From the NCBI GenBank assembly GCA_009705435.1, contig WLTJ01000002.1:1-26426 (forward strand): a stretch of 26,426 bases of DNA. The letters are read 5' to 3'. The notes beneath the pieces were generated by a model. It saw only the letters and a program-made list of their open reading frames with translations. It was not told the DNA's origin and searched no databases. Positions 7,084 to 14,646 of the stretch are shown here, piece after piece; the stretch's first letter is position 1, and each line of letters opens with the position of its first letter. A program made the position numbers and the translations under genes. The DNA is from Actinomycetota bacterium. GTDB lineage: Bacteria > Actinomycetota > Acidimicrobiia > Acidimicrobiales > Ilumatobacteraceae.

Positions 7084-7919
7084 GTCAATTGATCTTGGTC
7101 GCTACCCCACTTGGAAATATGGGCGATATCTCTCCGCGCGCCATTGAAGCACTGACTCGAGCCGGCTTGGTGTGCTGTGAAGATACGCGTCGCACCGGTT
7201 TGCTGTTGCACAATCTCGGTATCAAAGCGACTTTGATGCGCGTTGATGAACATACTGAACACAATTCAATTCCGCGTGTCCTTGATGCTCTCAATGAAGG
7301 CCGCGATGTTTGCCTCGTGACCGATGCTGGGACACCCGGAATCAGCGATCCAGGCTCACGCTTGGTGCGTGCGGCGATTGATTCTTCGCACATTGTTTCG
7401 GCTATTCCTGGTCCGGCTGCCTTGATCATGGCGTTGGTGATCAGCGGTCTGCCCACAGAGCGTTTTATCTTCGATGGATTTCTTGAACGTAGTGGTCAAG
7501 AGCGTTCGCGCCACATCGAGGAACTCTCTCGGCAGCGTCGCACCGTTATTTTGTACGAAGCTCCGCATCGAATTCAACGCACCTTGGATGACCTCGCTCT
7601 GGCCTGTGGCCCCGAACGTCTCGTCGCCCTGTGCCGTGAACTCACCAAGATTCACGAAGAGGTCTGGCGCGGAACACTGGCAGAGGCGGTTGAACACTTT
7701 GCCACGACAGAACCTCAAGGAGAGTTTGTCATTGTTCTGCAAGGTGCCCCCGACTCCCCACCCGCCACAGCGCAAGACATTGATCGCTTACTCACGATCG
7801 AGTTGGGACTTGGCCTCAGCACCAAGGATGCAGCAACGACTGTGGCAACGAGTCTCGGGATTTCCCGCAAGGTTGCCTACGAACGTGCGGTGTATTTATC
7901 CAAGACAGACGCCAAGTAA
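7080..7919 (+). CDS. rsmI: 16S rRNA (cytidine1402-2'-O)-methyltransferase RsmI
   Basis: This 279-residue protein is a SAM-dependent tetrapyrrole-methylase-fold enzyme that methylates the ribose of C1402 in the decoding centre. Signatures: LILVATPLGNMGDISPRA (4-21), CEDTRRTG (33-40), VTDAGTPGISDPGSRLV (80-96), AIPGPAALIMALVISGLP (108-125), and ILYEAPHRI (157-165). The length is normal. Its ATG overlaps the DUF192 stop by 4 nt. The order matches the mycobacterial region in which rsmI precedes metS and tatD. Confidence 0.95.
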   Translation: MSQLILVATPLGNMGDISPRAIEALTRAGLVCCEDTRRTGLLLHNLGIKATLMRVDEHTEHNSIPRVLDALNEGRDVCLVTDAGTPGISDPGSRLVRAAIDSSHIVSAIPGPAALIMALVISGLPTERFIFDGFLERSGQERSRHIEELSRQRRTVILYEAPHRIQRTLDDLALACGPERLVALCRELTKIHEEVWRGTLAEAVEHFATTEPQGEFVIVLQGAPDSPPATAQDIDRLLTIELGLGLSTKDAATTVATSLGISRKVAYERAVYLSKTDAK

Positions 7920-7954
7920 ACTTTCAGATACAAGTCTCAATTAAGGGTTGTTCA

Positions 7955-8806
7955 GTGCGAAAAGTGTGCCCTACTAGAGATGTGGAAACAGTGGATCCAA
8001 CTATTTCTGAATCACAGCATCCCAATGCGGATCGCGGAGCAGCTTTTTTTGACCTCGATCGAACTTTGATTCCTGGCTCATCTGTGTTCACGTTGGCAAG
8101 TGTGGCTTGGCGATCTGGTCATTTGAGCACTCGACAATTACTTCACGATGCTTGGGAGGCGCTCACATTTCGCACTTCTGGAGCCACCGACGGCAAGACA
8201 GAAAAAACTCGTCAACGGATTTTGGGTGCAATCAAAGGGCAAGATGCCTACACCTTGCAGAAATTATCTAGTCAGGTGATTCCTAAACTCGTAGCACAGG
8301 TGCGCCCAGAGAGTTTGGCGTTGATTCACGACCATCAACTTGCTGGACGACCGACGTACATCGTGTCTGCTTCGCCGATCGAAATTGTTCAACCACTCGC
8401 TCTCGCATTAGGAATGACTGGCGGCATTGGCACTCACGGCGAGGTTGTCGATGACTGCTATACCGGTGAATTGATCGGACCATTTTGCTATGGCACTGGC
8501 AAAGTTGTGGCCATCATGGAGTTGGCCCGCGATTGTGGTTATGACCTTTCACAGAGTTATTCCTACAGTGATGCAGCGAGTGATTTACCGATGCTTGAAT
8601 CCACTAAATTCTCCACAGCCGTCAACCCAGATCATGAACTGTCCAAGATCGCGCGTGAGCGCGGATACCCAATTGTTCGCTTTGACGGAGTCAAACAAAG
8701 AGATGCTCAAGGAAAAGTTTGGGGAAGGCGCGAGCGGAAAATTGCGATTGCCCTCTCCGTCGGTGCCGTCGGCTTTGGCATCGGACGTCGTACCCTCAAT
8801 AAATAG
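7955..8806 (+). CDS. HAD-IB family phosphatase
   Basis: This protein of 283 residues starts at GTG with AAGGG about 8 nt upstream. The HAD motifs are complete: I FFDLDRTL (Asp33, Asp35), II IVSASP (Ser138), III GTGKV (Lys183), and IV SYSDAASDLPML (Asp206, Asp210). It fits the SerB-like group of hypothetical HAD-IB hydrolases in Actinobacteria (phosphoserine or lysophospholipid phosphatase relatives). The substrate is unknown. Residues about 266-278 (AIALSVGAVGFGIG) are hydrophobic and could touch the membrane. The first about 27 residues are poorly ordered in appearance, so an internal GTG start is possible. It converges on the thioesterase gene with a 1-nt gap. Confidence 0.85.
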   Translation: MRKVCPTRDVETVDPTISESQHPNADRGAAFFDLDRTLIPGSSVFTLASVAWRSGHLSTRQLLHDAWEALTFRTSGATDGKTEKTRQRILGAIKGQDAYTLQKLSSQVIPKLVAQVRPESLALIHDHQLAGRPTYIVSASPIEIVQPLALALGMTGGIGTHGEVVDDCYTGELIGPFCYGTGKVVAIMELARDCGYDLSQSYSYSDAASDLPMLESTKFSTAVNPDHELSKIARERGYPIVRFDGVKQRDAQGKVWGRRERKIAIALSVGAVGFGIGRRTLNK

Positions 8807-8807
8807 C

Positions 8808-9680
8808 TCATTTCTGCCGAGGGGCTAGGGCTAATTGTCGGCTTTGCGCCACCAAAACCCCGTCCACATCCCACATCTCGCCGTCTTCTTCCAACAATCC
8901 GTTCTGCAAATAGCGAGTCGTGAAAAAACAAGCGATGGGACCACCTGCCGGAATCGCTCGAGTATGCACTGTCAATTCAATGGTCGGCACCCAGCCTGTT
9001 GGCACATTGAGATTGAAAACTGAAGGTGGAAATGCATCACTGGCCAACAAAAGTGCGCGCGTATCAATCGGTCTTTGGTCTTTGAAAGCAAACCAACCAC
9101 GAAGTAAAGCCACTCCCGATTTTTCGCCATCACGAAATGCAATGTCGCCTGGATGGGCGCGGGTTGCCAAACGATCGTGAATGTAAGCAAAGTTGTTCGT
9201 AGCACTCTCGGAAAGCGACACGCAATCTTCAAAGGGGGCGATCAACGGCTGATGATTTTCTAACGTTTGGCTCATCTGAGTAGGACCAGACGATTCATCC
9301 TGCAGATTTCCAAGGGTTGCCAATACTCGCAGAACTTCTTTCTCACCATTGTCAGTCTGTAGGAGCAACGAAGCCGTAGCAGTAGCAAATAGGCGACCAG
9401 AACGCACTGGTGTGACAACAATTCGTGCCTCGCCTGCCGGGCACGGAGCCAAATAATGGACCGTCACGGTGATGCAGTGGTTGCGTTGCGTCGCCTGGGT
9501 CAGGGCGTGACCAACGAGCGCCAAAAGATAGCCACCATTGGCATTGCCCATGATGTCCCAGCCTGAGTGCACCCTCGTCAGATACGAGACCGAGCCATCA
9601 ATGTCTGCGGCGGCGACTTGCTGAACCTGCGTCGCCACATCAAATTCGTAAAACCGCTCACTACCCGCATTAATAGACAT
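8808..9680 (-). CDS. Acyl-CoA thioesterase-like double hot-dog protein
   Basis: This 290-residue protein has two hot-dog halves. The first has HSGWDIMGNANGGYLLAL, then HCITVTVHYLAP and a strand RSGRLFATATASLL. The second has LLASDAFPPSVFNL, TGWVPTIELTVHTRAIP, FFTTRYLQNGLLEEDGEMW and the closing GVLVAQSRQLAL. This is the pattern of the TesB-like thioesterase family (4HBT_3) in Actinobacteria, which hydrolyses acyl-CoA or handles mycolate/PKS-like acyl groups; the chain length is unknown. I use the ATG at 9680; the TTG one codon earlier (9683) is also open. No ribosome-binding site is clear. It is divergent from metG, with a 35-nt spacer. Confidence 0.8.
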   Translation of the reverse strand: MSINAGSERFYEFDVATQVQQVAAADIDGSVSYLTRVHSGWDIMGNANGGYLLALVGHALTQATQRNHCITVTVHYLAPCPAGEARIVVTPVRSGRLFATATASLLLQTDNGEKEVLRVLATLGNLQDESSGPTQMSQTLENHQPLIAPFEDCVSLSESATNNFAYIHDRLATRAHPGDIAFRDGEKSGVALLRGWFAFKDQRPIDTRALLLASDAFPPSVFNLNVPTGWVPTIELTVHTRAIPAGGPIACFFTTRYLQNGLLEEDGEMWDVDGVLVAQSRQLALAPRQK

Positions 9681-9715
9681 CAAAGTAACGCTAGTCAGGT
9701 CGTAGCCTGAACGAT

Positions 9716-11254
9716 GTGGTCACGCCGTCTGAAAATACACCCGCAAAGTTTTACGCCACGACCCCCATCTACTACGTCAATGCCAAACCACATTTAGGCC
9801 ATGCGTACACCACAATTATCAGTGACGCTCTGGCACGCTGGCACCGCCTCATCGGCGACGATGTGCACTTTCTCACTGGCACAGATGAACATGGTCTGAA
9901 GATTCAACAAGCGGCCGACGCCGCTGGCTTGGCCCCCCAGGCTTTTGCCGATTCCATCGCTCCCCTCTTCGCTGAAGCCTGGGAGAAACTGAATATCAGT
10001 CACGATGACTTCATTCGCACGACGGAACAACGCCACCGTGTGGGCGTGCAAAAACTTCTACAGGCCTGCTACGACAACGGCGATATTGAACTTGATACAT
10101 ACAGCGGCTTGTACTGCGTGGCCTGCGAGGCCTACTTCACCGAGGATGATCTCGTTGAAGGTAATTGCCCGATTCATAAAAAGCCCGTTGAATATGTTGA
10201 AGAAGAGAATTACTTTTTCCGCTTATCGCGCTACGGAGATCGACTTTTGCAGTGGTATCGCGATCATCCCAACAGCATTGTTCCTGACTACCGCATGAAC
10301 GAAGTCATTGGATTTATCAAGCAAGGACTTCTTGACTTCAGTATCAGTCGCAATAGTTTTTCCTGGGGCATTGAGTTGCCTTGGGATAGCAAGCACATTG
10401 CCTATGTCTGGTTTGATGCGCTCGCCAATTACATCACCGCAATTGGTTACGGAACAGACGATGAAATGTTCAATAGCCATTGGCCCGTCGACTATCACCT
10501 CATCGGTAAAGACATCATCCGTTTTCACTGTGTGTACTGGCCTGCAATGTTGATGTCTGCCGGTCTCGAGCCACCAAAGGGCTGGGCCGTGGGTGGTTGG
10601 CTGTTGGTCGGTGGGGAAAAGATGTCCAAGACAACTGGCAATGTCGTGAACCCGCTAGATCTCATTGATGACATCGGGCTAGACGGTTTTCGCTATTACG
10701 TGTTAGCCGAAACTCCCTACGGCGCTGACGGAGATTTCACCTATGAAGGTCTGATCGGTCGCTACAACTCGGATCTGGCAAACAATCTTGGCAACCTATT
10801 GAGCCGCGTGGCAACGGTCGTTGGAAAAAAGTGCAACGGCATATCGCCCGCACCGCGATCTGATAGTCCCTTGGCGCTTCCCGCTGCCGAAGCAGTCCGC
10901 GAAACAATGGCGCGCTGGGCTGATGTGCAACCCAGCCGAGCTCTTGAAGCGACTTGGCAACTTATCCGCGCCACTAACGCCTACCTTGAAAACAATGAAC
11001 CCTGGAAAGCCGAGCCAGGACCAGCCCTTGATGCAGTGATGGGCGACGCCCTTGAGGCCTTGCGTATCGTCTGCATTCTCGCATCGCCGGCCATTCCCGA
11101 AACCGCCCAAACGATTTGGGAACGAATTGGAATGCCGGGACAGATCACCGACCAACGCCTGCCGTTGGCTGTTGCCTGGGGCGGTTATCCAGGCGGCATA
11201 TCGATCGACAAGGGCGAGCCTCTCTTTCCACGGCGCAAACTCACCGAGAACTAA
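9716..11254 (+). CDS. metG: Methionyl-tRNA synthetase
   Basis: This 512-residue class I synthetase charges tRNA-Met. The HIGH motif is HLGH (26-29), preceded by FYATTPIYYVNAKP. A single zinc knuckle is formed by Cys134, Cys137, Cys151 and His154. KMSKT is at 302-306. The length and the absence of a C-terminal EMAP-like tRNA-binding domain match the short mycobacterial form. It starts at GTG with another GTC next to it. No ribosome-binding site is seen within the 35-nt divergent spacer, so a leaderless or near-leaderless transcript is possible. tatD follows after 9 nt, so metG-tatD-DPBB-rsmA-ispE look like one operon. Confidence 0.95.
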   Translation: MVTPSENTPAKFYATTPIYYVNAKPHLGHAYTTIISDALARWHRLIGDDVHFLTGTDEHGLKIQQAADAAGLAPQAFADSIAPLFAEAWEKLNISHDDFIRTTEQRHRVGVQKLLQACYDNGDIELDTYSGLYCVACEAYFTEDDLVEGNCPIHKKPVEYVEEENYFFRLSRYGDRLLQWYRDHPNSIVPDYRMNEVIGFIKQGLLDFSISRNSFSWGIELPWDSKHIAYVWFDALANYITAIGYGTDDEMFNSHWPVDYHLIGKDIIRFHCVYWPAMLMSAGLEPPKGWAVGGWLLVGGEKMSKTTGNVVNPLDLIDDIGLDGFRYYVLAETPYGADGDFTYEGLIGRYNSDLANNLGNLLSRVATVVGKKCNGISPAPRSDSPLALPAAEAVRETMARWADVQPSRALEATWQLIRATNAYLENNEPWKAEPGPALDAVMGDALEALRIVCILASPAIPETAQTIWERIGMPGQITDQRLPLAVAWGGYPGGISIDKGEPLFPRRKLTEN

Positions 11255-11263
11255 GCCGACAAG

Positions 11264-12043
11264 ATGTGGACTGATACTCACTGTCATCTCGATGACGAGC
11301 GCTATCGCGGAGAGGGTCCACGTGACCTAGGTGGAACTCTCGGCGTCTTGGAAAGTGCACGCCAATCGCATGTATCGCATTTCATCACTGTGGGATGCGA
11401 TGCAGCCTCCTCACGAGTCGCTATTGAATGCGCCGGCGCGCACGATGATGTGTGGGCCAGTGTTGGTCTGCATCCCCACGACGCAGTGCACGGGGTGGAC
11501 ACCATCGTTGATCTCATCGCCTCACCGCGCGTCATCGCTATTGGAGAAGCGGGTCTCGATTATTACTACGAGCATTCACATCGCACCGACCAACGAGAAG
11601 CTTTTGCAGCGCAGATTCAACTTGCTCATCAACATGATTTACCTTTAATCATTCACACTCGTGATGCATGGGATGACACATTCGATGTACTGCTAGCCGA
11701 AGGCGCACCCAAGCAGACAATTTTTCACTGCTTCACTGGCGGCCCAAACGAGGCCCGCCGCTGCCTTGACATTGGTGCTTTCCTCAGTTTTTCTGGGATC
11801 GTGACCTTTAAAACTGCCCTCGATGTCGTCGAAGCCGCCCTCCTCTGCCCACTGGATCGGATTTTGCTTGAAACCGATAGCCCCTACCTCGCCCCCGTGC
11901 CACATCGTGGCCGTACCAACCAACCTGCCAATGTGGCGGTGGTCGGAACCCGTGTGGCTGATATCAAAAGTATTGATCCCCACGAAATGGCTCGCATCAC
12001 AACTGAGAACGCCTGCATTGCGTTCCCCTTGCTCACTTCATAG
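11264..12043 (+). CDS. tatD: TatD-family metal-dependent DNase
   Basis: This 259-residue TIM-barrel protein has all the metal ligands: His6 and His8 (DTHCHLD), Glu95 (IGEAGLDYYYEH), His131 (PLIIHTRDA), His155 (FHCFTGG) and Asp205 (LLETDSPYLAPVPHRG). The family degrades DNA (3'-5' exonuclease or endonuclease) and may act in repair or DNA quality control. The length is normal. It follows metG by 9 nt, as in most Actinobacteria, and comes before the gene slot that holds rpfB in mycobacteria. The ribosome-binding site is weak. Confidence 0.92.
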   Translation: MWTDTHCHLDDERYRGEGPRDLGGTLGVLESARQSHVSHFITVGCDAASSRVAIECAGAHDDVWASVGLHPHDAVHGVDTIVDLIASPRVIAIGEAGLDYYYEHSHRTDQREAFAAQIQLAHQHDLPLIIHTRDAWDDTFDVLLAEGAPKQTIFHCFTGGPNEARRCLDIGAFLSFSGIVTFKTALDVVEAALLCPLDRILLETDSPYLAPVPHRGRTNQPANVAVVGTRVADIKSIDPHEMARITTENACIAFPLLTS

Positions 12044-12057
12044 CCTGAGAACATCCA

Positions 12058-12558
12058 ATGTTGACCTTTACTGAACGCCGCCGTCTTGCACTTGTCGCTG
12101 TGCTTAGCCTGATCGCCCTGCCCGCGATTGCGTTGATGGGCAACGACTCGCCAAAGAACGACTCCACGATGCAGACAACGACTACTGCGAGTCCCACAAA
12201 AATTCCTGATAACTCAGAGCCAGCTGACCCCGCCTTCTTGCCGATTCCTAGCGAATCGGTAGCACCCGAGATCATCACCGTCAATGTTCCGGCTCCCCCA
12301 GCGGGTTCAATCGTCAAAGGAACCGCTTCGTTTATCCGCTGGCCCAAGACAATGGGGTTACGTCCATGCGCCACTCCACACGCTCTCATTGGGGCCATCA
12401 TCACCATTACCAATCTCAACAATGGTCGAACTCTGAAGTGCAATAACGTGTCAATCCAATCCCTGACTAGTGGCAACATCATCTTGATTCATACAGAAGT
12501 ATTTCTTGAGATTGCTGATCTTGTTGATGCCCCACTGCCCATCGAAATCAGTTTCTGA
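12058..12558 (+). CDS. RlpA-like double-psi beta-barrel protein, exported, catalytic Asp apparently lost
   Basis: This 166-residue protein has a positive N-terminus and a hydrophobic helix (about 10-27) that is a signal peptide or membrane anchor. A Thr/Pro-rich linker reaches about residue 86. The C-terminal 80 residues fit an RlpA-like barrel: KGTASFIRW (GxASWY-like), PCATPHALIGAIITITNLNN (CAH.TLP-like, with Cys104 and His108), and GRTLKC (Cys128). Where RlpA proteins have VNDRGP the sequence reads NVSIQS, so the Asp is missing; IHTEVFLEIADL replaces IDLS..A. Cys104 and Cys128 could form a disulfide. RlpA proteins cleave bare glycan strands; this one may only bind. It lies between tatD and rsmA, the slot of rpfB. 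The barrel assignment is moderately firm; the function is an inference. Confidence 0.65.
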   Translation: MLTFTERRRLALVAVLSLIALPAIALMGNDSPKNDSTMQTTTTASPTKIPDNSEPADPAFLPIPSESVAPEIITVNVPAPPAGSIVKGTASFIRWPKTMGLRPCATPHALIGAIITITNLNNGRTLKCNNVSIQSLTSGNIILIHTEVFLEIADLVDAPLPIEISF

Positions 12559-12568
12559 AACGTTGACC

Positions 12569-13420
12569 GTGACTCACTCACAACGCGACATCACCGAGTT
12601 ATTGACTATTCATGGTCTTGCCCCGCGCCGATCATTTGGCCAAAACTTTGTCTGCGATCCGAATACAGTTCGTCGCATTGCACGTATGGCCAATGTTGGT
12701 CCCAACGACCATGTCATTGAAATCGGTGCCGGATTAGGTTCGCTGACCTTGGCACTTGCCGAAACTGGAGCGCGCATCACCGCTATTGAAATTGATCATG
12801 GCATCGCCCCCGTGTTGAGCGATGTCGTCAAGCATCTAGACAATGTCAACGTCATTGTTGGTGACGCCCTCGAACTTGACTGGTCCACCTTAATTACACC
12901 AGGTTCATCTGCCGTCGTGGTTGCCAACTTGCCATACAACGTAGCCACTCCATTAGTTGCCGATCTTCTTGACACAGTTCCTTCGATCTCACGCTTTGTC
13001 GTGATGGTGCAAAAAGAAGTCGCTCTGCGCTTGGCATCAGTTGCTGGATCCTCCGACTACGGCGCAGTGAGTGTCAAGGTCGCCTACTGGGGCACCGCTC
13101 GGATTCTCGGTGATGTACCCCCGAGCGTGTTCGTACCCCGACCAAAAGTCACCTCCAGCATCATTGAAATCACACGCCGAACTGAGCCAGCGGTTGGTCC
13201 CCACATTGAGCCGCAGCAACTATTTCGCATCGTGCGCACCGCATTTGGACAGCGTCGCAAAATGTTGCGTCGTTCATTAGCTACGATGACGACTGCGGAG
13301 ATTTTTGCACAGGCCGATGTCTCCTCTGAGGCTCGTCCTGAGGAACTTGATGTTCATCAGTGGGGTCGGCTCGCCACCGCGATCGAAGAAAATCGCCGTC
13401 AATCATCAGTTGAAAAATGA
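12569..13420 (+). CDS. rsmA: 16S rRNA dimethyladenosine transferase RsmA (KsgA)
   Basis: This Rossmann methyltransferase of 283 residues dimethylates A1518/A1519 (E. coli numbering) of 16S rRNA. Signatures: RRSFGQNFVCDPN (20-32), VIEIGAGLGSLTLAL (49-63), AIEID (72-76), GDALELDW (98-105), NLPYNVATPL (120-129), and PRPKVTSSII. I chose the GTG at 12569 because homologues begin close to this point. A TTG at 12563 is an alternative. Upstream in-frame codons to 12506 overlap the DPBB gene and read as non-homologous sequence. It starts 10 nt after that gene and overlaps ispE by 4 nt. Confidence 0.93.
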   Translation: MTHSQRDITELLTIHGLAPRRSFGQNFVCDPNTVRRIARMANVGPNDHVIEIGAGLGSLTLALAETGARITAIEIDHGIAPVLSDVVKHLDNVNVIVGDALELDWSTLITPGSSAVVVANLPYNVATPLVADLLDTVPSISRFVVMVQKEVALRLASVAGSSDYGAVSVKVAYWGTARILGDVPPSVFVPRPKVTSSIIEITRRTEPAVGPHIEPQQLFRIVRTAFGQRRKMLRRSLATMTTAEIFAQADVSSEARPEELDVHQWGRLATAIEENRRQSSVEK

Positions 13421-14181
13421 ACGTCGCCGCACACACTCAACAATTGATTGCTCCAGCGAAACTGACGTTGAGTTTGCGGATCACAGGCTTACGTAGTGAT
13501 GGCTTTCACCTCATTGAAGCAATCATGACAACGCTTGAATTGCATGATGTCTTAACAATCATTGATGACTCTCACGGCTTATCTTTTACAGGACCGTTTG
13601 CAGAGGGTCTGAAAAATGATGCATCTAATTTGGTGACTCGGGCCCTGACATTTGTTCAGCGGTCAGCGAACATTGTTGTGACAAAAAATATTCCCCATGG
13701 AGGAGGTCTCGGAGGTGGCTCAACAGATGCTGCTGCCATTCTTCGATGGGCAGGCCGAACCTCCCCCAGTGACGTCATTGACAGTGCGACGCTCGGCGCT
13801 GATGTTCCTTTTTGTCTCGTTGGTGGCCAGGCTCAAGTTTCTGGAATCGGTGAAATCATCCAACCAATCTCACTCGAGGCCCAAAGAATTACCCTGATCG
13901 TTCCTCCGCTTCACGTGAGTACACCCAAGGTCTACCAAGCATGGGACGCGATGGGCGGACCTCGCAGTGACGGACCTAATGATCTTGAGCCCGCAGCAAT
14001 TCGAGTTGAACCCGAGTTAGCCCGCTGGCGCGACCGAATACGCGAGGTCACGGGAGATTCGCCAGTCCTTGCTGGGAGTGGTGCCACATGGTTTGTGGCC
14101 AATCAGTTGTCAGACCAAGGTCAGGCGTTGCGCGAAGCACTGCCCGATGCCTATGTCATTGAGACCCGTACAAGGCAGTAA
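13417..14181 (+). CDS. ispE: 4-diphosphocytidyl-2-C-methyl-D-erythritol kinase IspE
   Basis: This 254-residue GHMP kinase catalyses the ATP-dependent fourth step of the MEP isoprenoid pathway. Signatures: APAKLTLSLRI with Lys15, SDGFHLIEAIM, the glycine-rich ATP loop IPHGGGLGGGSTDAA (92-106), LGADVPFCL with Asp129 as candidate catalytic acid, and the C-terminal LAGSGATWF. The family's usual PAKINL is PAKLTL here. It is somewhat shorter than many homologues (about 280-310). It shares ATGA with rsmA and is the last gene of the metG-ispE group. Confidence 0.92.
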   Translation: MNVAAHTQQLIAPAKLTLSLRITGLRSDGFHLIEAIMTTLELHDVLTIIDDSHGLSFTGPFAEGLKNDASNLVTRALTFVQRSANIVVTKNIPHGGGLGGGSTDAAAILRWAGRTSPSDVIDSATLGADVPFCLVGGQAQVSGIGEIIQPISLEAQRITLIVPPLHVSTPKVYQAWDAMGGPRSDGPNDLEPAAIRVEPELARWRDRIREVTGDSPVLAGSGATWFVANQLSDQGQALREALPDAYVIETRTRQ

Positions 14182-14188
14182 TGCCACA

Positions 14189-14203
14189 TTGCCCGCAGGG
14201 CAA
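14189..14203. terminator. Perfect 6-bp hairpin between convergent ispE and bS22 genes
   Basis: TTGCCC (14189-14194) pairs with GGGCAA (14198-14203) around a 3-nt GCA loop. It sits in the 27-nt spacer between the two stop codons. Neither side has a T run, so it would be a U-less terminator or a processing site; this is an inference from position. Confidence 0.4.
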
Positions 14204-14208
14204 GGCCG

Positions 14209-14304
14209 TTACTTACGCTGACGCTGGTGACGCGTACGGCGGAGCATTTTCTTGTGCTTCTTCTTGCGCATGCGCTTACGACGCTTTTTAATTAAAGAAC
14301 CCAT
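14209..14304 (-). CDS. Ribosomal protein bS22 (AURKAIP1/COX24-domain mini protein)
   Basis: This 31-residue, extremely basic protein starts MGSLIKKRRKRMRKKKHKK and continues with MLRRTRHQRQRK. It matches the actinobacterial small-subunit protein bS22 (the 33-residue mycobacterial form starts MGSVIKKRRKRM). It lies in the small subunit next to 16S rRNA. The ribosome-binding site is good: GGAGAGG upstream of the ATG. It is full length or nearly so. It is transcribed opposite to ispE and prs. It is too short for standard gene-length cut-offs. Confidence 0.92.
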   Translation of the reverse strand: MGSLIKKRRKRMRKKKHKKMLRRTRHQRQRK

Positions 14305-14377
14305 AGAACCTCTCCGATGACAGGCTTCACACGCTAGCGAGTCCAGCCCCTCTATCCAAACGGAAGAGCAAAAGGAG

Positions 14378-14406
14378 TGAACAAACTAATCAGGCAAAGT
14401 TGTCAA
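14378..14406 (-). promoter_or_regulatory. Possible promoter of bS22
   Basis: On the minus strand a perfect TTGACA (plus positions 14401-14406) is followed after 17 nt by TGTTCA (14378-14383), a poor -10. The implied leader to the bS22 ATG is about 65 nt. The spacer between bS22 and tRNA-Gln (14305-14454) holds no gene that I can support. Confidence 0.3.
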
Positions 14407-14454
14407 AAGCAGATAACTTTGTGATCGGTTGACCCTCACAAGGTCATCTCCCCT

Positions 14455-14528
14455 TCCGGGGTCGTCCAATGGTAGGACCGTGGATTTTGATTCCACTAAT
14501 AGGGGTTCGAGCCCTCTCCCCGGAGCCA
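14455..14528 (+). tRNA. tRNA-Gln (anticodon UUG)
   Basis: The acceptor stem TCCGGGG pairs with CCCCGGA; the discriminator is G and CCA is encoded at 14526-14528. The D arm contains GTCCAATGGTAGGAC. The anticodon stem GTGGA/TCCAC carries the loop TTTTGAT, giving anticodon TTG. The T arm is AGGGGTTCGAGCCCT. The same tRNA-Gln sits near glmU-prs in mycobacteria. Confidence 0.95.
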
Positions 14529-14607
14529 ATCGTTGTTTTTGCTGGATTCGTTTGGGCATTTTTCGTCTTCGGGTCAGGTCATTGATGGGGTGAGCCCTAC
14601 CGCGTTC

Positions 14608-14640
14608 TATGATTTGGATCACCACACCCAATAGCGGAGG
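14608..14640 (+). promoter_or_regulatory. prs -10 element and start-deciding ribosome-binding site
   Basis: TATGAT (14608-14613, 5 of 6 to consensus) could be the -10 of prs, although no well-placed -35 is seen (TTGATG at 14582 is 20 nt away). GGAGG at 14636-14640 is a strong Shine-Dalgarno placed 6 nt before TTG 14647 and settles that start. Between tRNA-Gln and here the leader is T-rich (14533-14570) with no convincing hairpin. Confidence 0.45.
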
Positions 14641-14646
14641 CCGCAG

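Noticed and set aside
12033..12482. 149-codon open frame on the minus strand opposite the DPBB gene
   Set aside because: The plus-strand frame has a signal, a linker and barrel motifs and fits the operon; the antisense frame has none.
12506..12568. Upstream extension of rsmA from ATG 12506
   Set aside because: It overlaps the end of the DPBB gene and encodes hydrophobic sequence not found in the family.
14377..14424. 15-codon GTG frame after AAAGGA on the plus strand
   Set aside because: The ribosome-binding site touches the start codon, and the peptide has no recognisable features.
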